Assembly (NCBI GenBank): GCA_937899995.1 | Contig: CALCCK010000046.1 | Coordinates: 1 to 33,622 of the forward strand | DNA length: 33,622 nt | From: an uncultured Gammaproteobacteria bacterium | GTDB taxonomy: Bacteria; Pseudomonadota; Gammaproteobacteria; PS1; Pseudothioglobaceae | Direction of reading: 5' to 3' | Shown: in pieces, positions 18,919 through 25,460 of the stretch | How positions within the stretch are numbered: position 1 is the first letter of the stretch | Layout of the letters: every line of letters starts with the position of its first letter | Translations under genes and position numbers: made by a program | The notes under the pieces: generated by a model | The model's database searches: none | The model's input: only the letters and a program-made list of their open reading frames with translations | Told to the model about the DNA's origin: nothing

Positions 18919-19154
18919 CATGCCTTGGCTGCTTGGGAGCCAACGTAAAACTCAACGATTAATGTACACCACTGGAAAATCTCTTCAAACTTAATCAGGC
19001 CATGTACCGTTACAAACTCCGTGGTGTCTTCTGTTAGCTGAATTCCCAAGAAAGACGCGCCTTTGTGTAAAACGGGGACTACGGTCTCCACATCGAGGAA
19101 TACAGCGCTAAGAGGATATAAGGCAACAAGACCCAAAATAGTAAATATAAGCAC
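18918..19154 (-). CDS. Small membrane protein ORF, possibly holin-like or a remnant
   Basis: From a GTG at 19154 this gives 78 residues with an N-terminal hydrophobic helix (LIFTILGLVALYPLSAVFL), a middle part with GIQLTEDTTEFVTVHG, and a C-terminal hydrophobic stretch ending in EFYVGSQAAKA. The ending recalls the last helix of some phage holins, but that is only a resemblance. The frame stays open upstream to a TAA near 19240 with no ATG, encoding G-L-E-E-R-S-A-L-N-R-R just before the GTG, so the true N-terminus may be lost. No good ribosome site is seen before the GTG. Confidence 0.4.
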   Translation of the reverse strand: MLIFTILGLVALYPLSAVFLDVETVVPVLHKGASFLGIQLTEDTTEFVTVHGLIKFEEIFQWCTLIVEFYVGSQAAKA

Positions 19155-19243
19155 ACGCCTATTGAGTGCCGACCTCTCTTCTAAACCAAGGGAAGGCGTT
19201 GTGGAGGCAATTCCGCCTAAGTAGTTCAGTAAAGAGGTTTACA

Positions 19244-19525
19244 ATGATGCTTATGAACTTAAAAGCACCACTATTAATTTCGCTCTTAACATTGTCTTCA
19301 TTGAGCTTAGTCAATGCAACTGAGAATCAAATTACTCAACAAGAAATTAAATATTTTGAAAATACAGAAGATATAAATAGTATGTATCGAACTTCTAAAT
19401 TTAAAAAAAATAGCTCTCAACAAAGCGCCATCCAAACATCAAAATCGAAGTTAAATAAAGACACAGTCTCATTTGATATTAGTTATACGTGCGAAGGCAT
19501 AATAATCGATGGGGTTGAGCTGTGA
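19244..19525 (+). CDS. Small exported protein, unknown
   Basis: A 93-residue ORF taken from the ATG at 19244, which has a good Shine-Dalgarno (AAGAGG, 19232-19238); the longer frame to 19166 has none. The N-terminus is a signal peptide (NLKAPLLISLLTLSSLSLVNA). The mature part is polar, rich in Ser, Lys and Gln, and ends near SYTCEGIIIDGVEL with one Cys. No family is recognised. It is followed with a short gap or overlap by a small membrane protein and then the MORN protein, all on the plus strand. Confidence 0.6.
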   Translation: MMLMNLKAPLLISLLTLSSLSLVNATENQITQQEIKYFENTEDINSMYRTSKFKKNSSQQSAIQTSKSKLNKDTVSFDISYTCEGIIIDGVEL

Positions 19526-19557
19526 TTTATTCAAGGCTAACTAAGCAGGAACAAACA

Positions 19558-19725
19558 ATGGATTTAGAGATTTCAAAAGTAGAAATAACCGATATTAATA
19601 TGCCATTCTTCTCAATGGTATTGTTTATGGTTAAGTGGGCAATAGTATCAATCTCAGCAATAATCATATTGTGGATGCTGTTTGTAATGTTTGGTGGTTT
19701 GATTGGTGGATTAACTCGTATTTAA
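19558..19725 (+). CDS. Small single-helix membrane protein, unknown
   Basis: I choose the ATG at 19558, with AGGA eight bases upstream, giving 55 residues. A GTG at 19522 overlapping the previous stop (GTGA) would give 67. An N-terminal acidic part (MDLEISKVEITDINMPF) precedes one or two long hydrophobic helices (VLFMVKWAIVSISAIIILWM, then FVMFGGLIGGL). The family is unknown. It sits between the small exported protein and the MORN protein, perhaps in one transcript. Confidence 0.6.
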   Translation: MDLEISKVEITDINMPFFSMVLFMVKWAIVSISAIIILWMLFVMFGGLIGGLTRI

Positions 19726-19774
19726 TGAAACAGCTAATGGTATAGTTAATTTCATCAGTATTTTCCTATAATCA

Positions 19775-21127
19775 ATGCAAGCGTTTAAAGTCTTACTAAT
19801 TTCTTTTATCTTAATCTCTGTCGCTGGTGTTAATGCGACTAGTAATATTTTTCTTAAAAATATAAAAGATTCACAAACTCTATTTTTATCTAAAGGGGTG
19901 AACTATCAAGGTCAAATAAAAGCAAAATTACCCCACGGCAAAGGCGTTTTAACTGACGAGAGTGGTATCTATTATGAGGGCGACTGGATAGAGGGAAAAT
20001 TTGATGGTATTGGGCTTTATATTTGGGCTGATGGTACGCGCTATCAAGGCCAACTCAAAAATAGCAATGCGCATGGAAAAGGTACAAAAACCAATACTAA
20101 TGGCGATCGCTATCAGGGGCTTTTTGTTCAAGGGAAAGAGCAAGGCAAGGGTATTTATACATGGAAAAATGGTGATCGATATGAGGGTGATTGGCATTCG
20201 GGAAAATCTCATGGAGAAGGGGTAATGACATATGCTCTTGGTGGCAGTTATGAGGGTGATTATCAGCACGGAAAATTTCACGGAAAAGGTGTTCGATTAT
20301 TTGCAGATGGTACGCTTTATCAAGGCGACTTTAAACAAGGAAAATTTGAAGGAAGAGGCGCTACCATATTTGCAAATGGCGCACGCTATCAAGGCGATTA
20401 CCAGCAGGGTAGAGAGCATGGAAAAGGTGTCTATACCTGGGAAAATGGAGATCTTTACGAGGGCGACTGGCGTAATGGCAAGTTCCATGGTAAAGGTGTG
20501 ATCAGTTATATCAATGGTATGCGCTATAAGGGTGAGCTACAACATGGCAACGCCCATGGAAAAGGCATTATGAATTATGCCAGTGGATCTCGTTATGAAG
20601 GACAATACCAGCATGGTAAGTATCATGGTCAAGGGGTGATGAATTATAGCAACGGTACACTTTATCGAGGTGCATATCAAAATGGTAAAGCACACGGTAA
20701 AGGCATGGCAACTTTTATTAATGGCGATCGTTATGAGGGTGATTATCAGTATGGCAAATTTCACGGCAAAGGCATTATGAATTTTGCCAATGGTACGCGT
20801 TATGTTGGCGAATATCAAAATGGTAAACCACACGGCAAGGGTATGGCTACTTTTACAGATGGATCTCGTTATGAGGGTGAATATAAAAATGGACAATTTC
20901 ACGGAAAGGGTGTTAAAAACTTTGCAGATGGATCTCGTTATGAGGGCGACCACAAAGCCGGCAAGTTCCATGGTCAAGGGTTTTATATTTGGGCAGGTGG
21001 TACTCGATTTTACGAAGGCGAATATCAGCAAGGTGTTGCAGATGGTAAAGGTGTAAAAACTTTGTCAGATGGTTCTCGATATAAAGGGGTCTGGGTTAAT
21101 GGCAAGCCATTAAAACCACTTAAATAA
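19775..21127 (+). CDS. Exported MORN-repeat protein (17 repeats)
   Basis: 450 residues: a signal peptide (MQAFKVLLISFILISVAGVNA), a short linker, then from residue 43 seventeen 23-residue MORN units of the form RYEGDYQHGKFHGKGVxxFANGT and a final partial unit. Unit 17 carries one extra residue (RFYEGEY). Units 11-12 and 13-14 resemble each other as pairs (NGKxHGKGMATF occurs in both 12 and 14), showing growth by 46-residue duplication. MORN repeats form long beta-hairpin rods that bind lipids or proteins; no catalytic domain is attached. The signal peptide places it in the periplasm or outside the cell. Its partner is unknown. Confidence 0.9.
   Translation: MQAFKVLLISFILISVAGVNATSNIFLKNIKDSQTLFLSKGVNYQGQIKAKLPHGKGVLTDESGIYYEGDWIEGKFDGIGLYIWADGTRYQGQLKNSNAHGKGTKTNTNGDRYQGLFVQGKEQGKGIYTWKNGDRYEGDWHSGKSHGEGVMTYALGGSYEGDYQHGKFHGKGVRLFADGTLYQGDFKQGKFEGRGATIFANGARYQGDYQQGREHGKGVYTWENGDLYEGDWRNGKFHGKGVISYINGMRYKGELQHGNAHGKGIMNYASGSRYEGQYQHGKYHGQGVMNYSNGTLYRGAYQNGKAHGKGMATFINGDRYEGDYQYGKFHGKGIMNFANGTRYVGEYQNGKPHGKGMATFTDGSRYEGEYKNGQFHGKGVKNFADGSRYEGDHKAGKFHGQGFYIWAGGTRFYEGEYQQGVADGKGVKTLSDGSRYKGVWVNGKPLKPLK
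19901..21079 (+). repeat. Array of 69-bp coding repeats (MORN units)
   Basis: Seventeen in-frame units of 69 bases, one of 72, encode the MORN array. They are diverged at the DNA level, but the GG-AAA-GG core (HGKG) recurs. Such arrays can gain or lose units by recombination and may be mis-assembled from short reads. Confidence 0.85.
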
Positions 21128-21208
21128 AAAAAGTAAAGTGTTATACGGTAAAATGACTCACAGCCTTTTTTAGGTAGATTATTAAAATTAGTAAACAGGA
21201 GTATAACA

Positions 21209-21691
21209 ATGACAGTAAAAAAAGACGCAGTTGTAGAGATGCATTACACTTTAAAGAATGATTCTGGTGATGTAATTGACTCATCACAAGGTAATGATCC
21301 AATGCCATTTATTCAAGGCCATGGCAATATTATTCCTGGTTTAGAAAGCGCATTAGAAGGCATGAAAGTTGGCGAATCTTGTGACGTATCAATTAAGCCA
21401 GAAGAGGGTTACGGTATACATCACCCTGAAGCCATTCAAGAGATTCCTAAAGAAGCATTACAAGGCATTGACAATCTAGAAATTGGTATGGAGTTGCAAT
21501 CTCAAGATGAGCAAGGCAATCCGTTTGTTGTGCATGTTAAATCAATCAATGAAGACACAGTAACCATTGACGCTAACCATCCATTGGCAGGTGAAACATT
21601 ACATTTTAATGTGAGCATCGAGAAAGTGAGAGAAGCAACAAAAGATGAGTTAGAGCATGGTCATGTACATTCTGGCTCTTGTTCACACTAG
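21209..21691 (+). CDS. slyD: FKBP-type peptidyl-prolyl cis-trans isomerase, SlyD type
   Basis: A 160-residue protein that speeds proline isomerisation and acts as a chaperone. The FKBP core (MTVKKDAVVEMHYTLKNDSG, FIQGHGNIIPGLESALEGM, EEGYGIHHPEAIQEIPKEAL) is split by the SlyD insert-in-flap domain (about 70-130). The tail HGHVHSGSCSH is a short His/Cys metal-binding end, much shorter than in E. coli SlyD, and may bind nickel less well. A strong Shine-Dalgarno (CAGGAG) precedes the ATG. It could equally be named FkpB/SlyD-like. Confidence 0.9.
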   Translation: MTVKKDAVVEMHYTLKNDSGDVIDSSQGNDPMPFIQGHGNIIPGLESALEGMKVGESCDVSIKPEEGYGIHHPEAIQEIPKEALQGIDNLEIGMELQSQDEQGNPFVVHVKSINEDTVTIDANHPLAGETLHFNVSIEKVREATKDELEHGHVHSGSCSH

Positions 21692-21712
21692 AATTACCAT
21701 TTAAGCGACATA

Positions 21713-22348
21713 ATGGCTGATCAGTGTCCATTATGTTGTTCTAAGCAAATACAACCTTATTTCAAAAATAAGGGTGCTAGTTATTTTTCATGTTCGTCTT
21801 GTGATTTGGTTTTTACACCCAAAGAATTTCATTTGAGCGAAGCAGCAGAAAAAATTCGTTACGACTCTCATCAAAACAATCCTGAAGATAAGCACTATCG
21901 TGCATTTTTATCTCAAGTATTTAATCCAGTTATGGATTGTATTCAACCAGGTGACAAAGGTCTAGATTTTGGCTGTGGTCCAGGGCCGACTTTATCTGTT
22001 ATGTTTGAAGAGCAGGGTTATGAGGTAGATTTGTTTGATAAATTTTATGCTAATGATCGCTCGATTTTTAGCAATAAATACGACTTTATTACTGCCACTG
22101 AAGTCGCTGAGCACTTAGATAGTCCTGGCGATGAACTGACTAAGCTATTTAATATGTTAAGTGTGGGGGGTGTCTTAGCTGTAATGACTAAAATCCTAGA
22201 TGAACAGGTTGATTTCAAATCTTGGTACTATAAGGATGATCCAACACATGTTTGTTTTTTTAGTCGAAACACAATTAAACACCTTGCTAAAGCATGGGGC
22301 GCACGTTCTCAATTTTATGGCAACGATGTTGTTTTGTTTTTCAAATAA
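21713..22348 (+). CDS. Class I SAM-dependent methyltransferase with N-terminal zinc ribbon
   Basis: 211 residues. The N-terminus has two Cys pairs (QCPLCCS and CSSCDLVF), a likely zinc ribbon. The Rossmann methyltransferase core follows: motif I GLDFGCGPGPTLSVM, the acidic turn YEVDLFDKF, DFITATEVAEHL (motif II region) and LSVGGVLAVMT. The substrate is unknown. It lies 21 bases after slyD and is probably co-transcribed. A 13-bp perfect hairpin covers its stop codon. Confidence 0.85.
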   Translation: MADQCPLCCSKQIQPYFKNKGASYFSCSSCDLVFTPKEFHLSEAAEKIRYDSHQNNPEDKHYRAFLSQVFNPVMDCIQPGDKGLDFGCGPGPTLSVMFEEQGYEVDLFDKFYANDRSIFSNKYDFITATEVAEHLDSPGDELTKLFNMLSVGGVLAVMTKILDEQVDFKSWYYKDDPTHVCFFSRNTIKHLAKAWGARSQFYGNDVVLFFK

Positions 22349-22359
22349 AACAAAACAAC
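22328..22359. terminator. AT-rich 13-bp hairpin between convergent genes
   Basis: GTTGTTTTGTTTT pairs perfectly with AAAACAAAACAAC around a 6-base loop, over the stop of the methyltransferase gene and 8 bases before the stop of the convergent gene. It is probably a two-way transcription or decay barrier. The long T runs inside the stem are unusual for a normal terminator. Confidence 0.5.
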
Positions 22360-22366
22360 CAATTAC

Positions 22367-22789
22367 TTAAGCGACGCTTTTGTCCAAATTTTCAACATAG
22401 AAACGACCATAATAACGAATCCCTTTAGCATGATGTGATCTTAGAATTTTTGCCACTTTATTACGTGAAGATTCTGTCAAAGCTGGAATACTTAGAATCG
22501 CATGACCTTCTTTTAAGCCCTTTTTAATACGCTTCAAGTATTTCAATTCTTCACCTTGTGCAAGGAATTGCCATTTGCGAATCAATTTAGTCATTAGTCC
22601 ATGGTTGAGACCATCTGGATCAAGGAATTGCAATCCTTCTTTGCCAACTGCTTCATCAATCTCAGCGCTATCAAACCCAGCATCCATTAATTCACAGCAT
22701 ACTTCATCAGCTTCCATTTTGCTATCTACGACCGCAACAATACGATTGGTTGGATAGGTTTCAAAGTTTTTCTTTGTATGAGCTAACAT
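22367..22789 (-). CDS. Stress-protein-like cytoplasmic protein, unknown
   Basis: I take the ATG at 22789, which has GGAG eight bases upstream, for 140 residues. The N-terminal part (NRIVAVVDSKMEADEVCCEL, DAGFDSAEIDEAVGKEG) looks like the ferredoxin-like domain of YflT-type stress proteins, and the C-terminal part (ILRSHHAKGIRYYGRFYVENL) matches a pattern I associate with the same group. There is no signal peptide or membrane segment. The function is unknown. It is convergent with the methyltransferase and divergent from the DUF423 gene. Confidence 0.65.
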   Translation of the reverse strand: MLAHTKKNFETYPTNRIVAVVDSKMEADEVCCELMDAGFDSAEIDEAVGKEGLQFLDPDGLNHGLMTKLIRKWQFLAQGEELKYLKRIKKGLKEGHAILSIPALTESSRNKVAKILRSHHAKGIRYYGRFYVENLDKSVA

Positions 22790-22852
22790 TTCATATCTCC
22801 TATATTGTTCAACATTCTTCAATGTACTTAACAAACATTGACTTATCCTTAA

Positions 22853-22919
22853 TATACGCCTTATTGGATAGCCTCAAAAACACACTAAACGTCACTATTA
22901 TTTATAAATCAGGCGTATA
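22853..22919. promoter_or_regulatory. Inverted repeat in the divergent promoter gap
   Basis: TATACGCC (22853-22860) and GGCGTATA (22912-22919) form an 8-bp inverted repeat with 51 bases between them, in the gap between two divergent genes. A TATAAA follows at about 22922. It may be an operator or coincidence. Confidence 0.25.
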
Positions 22920-22953
22920 GTTATAAAATTTAACCTTTTTTATTAAACCTTCA

Positions 22954-23316
22954 ATGAAAAAAATCTGGATTTTTATTGCTCTTAGTGGCGCACTGGCAGT
23001 CATCATGGGTGCGATGTCGGCGCACATGCTAAAAGATGTATTAGAGGTTAAAGATATTGCTAGAATTCAAACGGCGGCAACATATCAGATGTATCACACA
23101 TTAATCATAGCCATGCTTGCTGTGTATTATCAATATAAGCCACTCAAAGTCATACAGCAAAGTGCATGGATATTTGTATTGGGAATTATTTTATTTTCTG
23201 GTAGTTTGTATCTGTATACCTTTAGTAAGATTCATGCACTTGTATTTATAACACCTATTGGCGGCATACTTTTGATATTCGGGTGGTTAAGCCTTGTAAG
23301 ACTGAGCAATAAATAA
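22954..23316 (+). CDS. DUF423 (YgdD-type) inner-membrane protein
   Basis: A 120-residue protein with four membrane segments. It has the DUF423 pattern: an early GAMSAHMLK, the QTAATYQMYHTLII block in the second segment, LFSGSLYLYTF, and PIGGILLIFGWLSL near the end. The family is common in proteobacteria and its function is unknown. It is followed by a strong two-way terminator. Confidence 0.9.
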   Translation: MKKIWIFIALSGALAVIMGAMSAHMLKDVLEVKDIARIQTAATYQMYHTLIIAMLAVYYQYKPLKVIQQSAWIFVLGIILFSGSLYLYTFSKIHALVFITPIGGILLIFGWLSLVRLSNK

Positions 23317-23333
23317 ACAAGATTTGATAGACG

Positions 23334-23364
23334 AAAAAAAAGCCTGCAAATGCAGGCTTTTTTT
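23334..23364. terminator. Bidirectional rho-independent terminator
   Basis: GCCTGCA-AA-TGCAGGC flanked by eight A residues before and seven T residues after. It serves the DUF423 gene on plus and the DUF302 gene on minus. Confidence 0.92.
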
Positions 23365-23382
23365 GTAATTCTAAGTTTGGAT

Positions 23383-23889
23383 CTAGATATCGCCTACTTT
23401 AGCGCCAGCTAGAATTCGTTCTATTTTTGCAGCAACTTCTTCAGCCATCTCTTTGGCACCTGGTGGTAAGTTTAATACAGCCATCACATCGGGGTTCATG
23501 CTAAACATTCTAATTATGCCATCTTTGCCTTCAACTACAGCGATTTTACAAGGTAGGATAACTGTGAAACGATCGTCAACATCAGCAATAACGCCTGCTG
23601 TCTTTGCATCACAAATATTATGAATGCTCAAGTGTCTGTAGTCTGTACCAGTTACATTTCCAATTTGCTCACTAAGTGGGAACATTGCAACATGGAGGAT
23701 GTTCTCGGTAGTTGCCAAAGATTTGATTGATTCGTCTACTTCTTTACCAGTAATGCCTTTGTCAACTACAGTAATTTGAATCATAGCCATAAATTGTTCA
23801 GGCATAATTTCTACTTTTTCTGCATTTACTGCACTAGACATCGCCAAGATATTAAAAAATGCTAAGATAGCAATTAGTTTATTTTTCAT
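23383..23889 (-). CDS. Exported DUF302 protein
   Basis: A 168-residue protein with a signal peptide (KNKLIAILAFFNILAMSSAVNA) and a DUF302 domain: KSLATTENILHVAMFPLSEQI, the LSIHNICDAKTAGVIADVDDRF segment, LPCKIAVVEGKDG and FSMNPDVMAVL. DUF302 proteins are often found near sulfur-oxidation and cytochrome genes; the role is unknown. Two Cys (in NICDA and LPCKI) may form a pair. A good Shine-Dalgarno (GGAG) precedes it. It is divergent from the rhodanese-MBL pair, suggesting a shared regulatory gap of 108 bases. Confidence 0.88.
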   Translation of the reverse strand: MKNKLIAILAFFNILAMSSAVNAEKVEIMPEQFMAMIQITVVDKGITGKEVDESIKSLATTENILHVAMFPLSEQIGNVTGTDYRHLSIHNICDAKTAGVIADVDDRFTVILPCKIAVVEGKDGIIRMFSMNPDVMAVLNLPPGAKEMAEEVAAKIERILAGAKVGDI

Positions 23890-23997
23890 GTGTTATTCTC
23901 CTTAAAGTGTGTTTGGAACAGTTGTGTATTTTATCATAAACTTAAAAACTGTATGGGTTGATACTAACCTAAAATAGGCTATTTAAAGGGAATTATC

Positions 23998-25323
23998 ATG
24001 AATCGTTATTTATTATTGATTAGTTTGTTATTTTCTGTGATTAACCTTGTACAGGCAGATGCTGGAGTCCATGTAGAAGTAACTAATGGTAATAAAATGC
24101 TTGAAACTATTAACAAAGACATTGTTAATATCAATACCCAGCAACTCAAAGAGATACTTGATAAAGACCCATATACTGTTTTGATTGATGTTCGTACTCG
24201 AGATGAAATTGTGCAACTTGGTGCTATTCGTAGAGGTCAAAATCATAATATCGTTAGAGGCTGGTTAGAATTTCAAATTGGAGAGCATGCTGTTAATTAT
24301 GACACGCCAATTATTGTCTATTGTGGGCTAAATCTACGTTCGCCTTTGGCCACAAAGACCTTAATGAATATGGGTTATATCAATGTTAAGAATTATTCTG
24401 ATGGTTATTTCAAATGGAAAGAAGCCGGACTATCTATCACAGTCAGTGATAAAGCGTTAAAGAGCGCATTGTACTCATTACCAATTAAAGTTGACGAAGG
24501 TGTTTATTCTGCTATTGGTGCCACTCAGCCAGCCACTTATGAAAACGGCAATCATAACAACAATCTCTCGTTTATTGTGACCACAGATGGCGTACTGGTG
24601 TTTAATGCTGGTGGTAGTTACCTACTCGCAAAAGCCCTGCACGATGAGATTAAAAAAGTAACTAATCAGTCTGTTAAACATGTGGTGTTTGAAAATGCGC
24701 AAGGGCATGCCATACTCGGTGCTCCATATTGGAAAGAGCAAGGCGCTAATATTATTGCCCATAAATTAACACTTGAGACTATCGTCAAAAAAGGTGATGA
24801 AATTTATCAGCGTGCAGAGCGACGTTTACGAGACAAGATTGTTGGTTCGGCTGCAATAAAACCAGATCAAATATTTGATGATGGGTTGAGTATTACTATG
24901 GGGAATACTGTTATTGAACTGATGCACCTAGGCGCTTCACATTCTCCAGATGATGTACAACTATGGCTGCCAGCGCAAAAGCTACTTATTAGTGGTGATA
25001 GCGCCTTTAATGAACGCTTATTACCAATCTTGGGGCATACTGACACTCAGGGCTGGATTGAAACTTGGGACAAGATCGAAGCCTTAGAGCCAAATATTAT
25101 AATTCCTGGACATGGCGCTCCAACTGATTTGGCGACAGTCACTAAATTCACTAAGGATTATTTAGTTTATATGCGCTCTGAAATTGAGAAGGTCTTGGAT
25201 AAAGATGGTGGGCTGAATGAGGCTTATGCAATTGATCAGACTAGGTATCATGATTGGGGTACTTATAATGAATTATATAGACAAAATGCATCACGTATGC
25301 TTAAGCAGATGGAGTTTGAATAG
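23998..25323 (+). CDS. Exported rhodanese-metallo-beta-lactamase fusion protein, copy 1
   Basis: 441 residues: signal peptide (1-20), rhodanese domain (about 45-147) with the active-site Cys109 in VYCGLNLRSP, then a metallo-beta-lactamase (MBL) fold (about 170-400). The HxHxDH metal motif that should follow the second strand is replaced by N233-A-Q235-G-H237-A238 in FENAQGHAILG. The later ligands are kept: His315 (GASHSPDD), Asp334 (ISGDSAF) and His372 (IPGHG). The domain resembles SoxH-type MBLs. It has AAGGG before its ATG. It may act on persulfide or thiol substrates in the periplasm (inference). Confidence 0.88.
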   Translation: MNRYLLLISLLFSVINLVQADAGVHVEVTNGNKMLETINKDIVNINTQQLKEILDKDPYTVLIDVRTRDEIVQLGAIRRGQNHNIVRGWLEFQIGEHAVNYDTPIIVYCGLNLRSPLATKTLMNMGYINVKNYSDGYFKWKEAGLSITVSDKALKSALYSLPIKVDEGVYSAIGATQPATYENGNHNNNLSFIVTTDGVLVFNAGGSYLLAKALHDEIKKVTNQSVKHVVFENAQGHAILGAPYWKEQGANIIAHKLTLETIVKKGDEIYQRAERRLRDKIVGSAAIKPDQIFDDGLSITMGNTVIELMHLGASHSPDDVQLWLPAQKLLISGDSAFNERLLPILGHTDTQGWIETWDKIEALEPNIIIPGHGAPTDLATVTKFTKDYLVYMRSEIEKVLDKDGGLNEAYAIDQTRYHDWGTYNELYRQNASRMLKQMEFE

Positions 25324-25460
25324 TGTCTAAATTTTTTTTAGAAAATTTAACTATATTTATTAGACTCTAACCTGATTTTTTAAAATTTATCTTAAAATTA
25401 TCAATATATTTACCAATAGATAAATCCGGACATTACAGTTAAAATTAAATTATTTTTCTT

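Noticed and set aside
19166-19243. Extended N-terminus of the small exported protein
   Set aside because: The ATG at 19244 has a good ribosome site and begins the signal peptide; the extension has neither.
20001-21056. Long ORFs in other frames of the MORN gene
   Set aside because: They arise from the 69-base repeat structure and have no independent start signals.
19901-21079. CRISPR array
   Set aside because: The regular 69-base repeats are diverged coding units without spacers, encoding MORN motifs.
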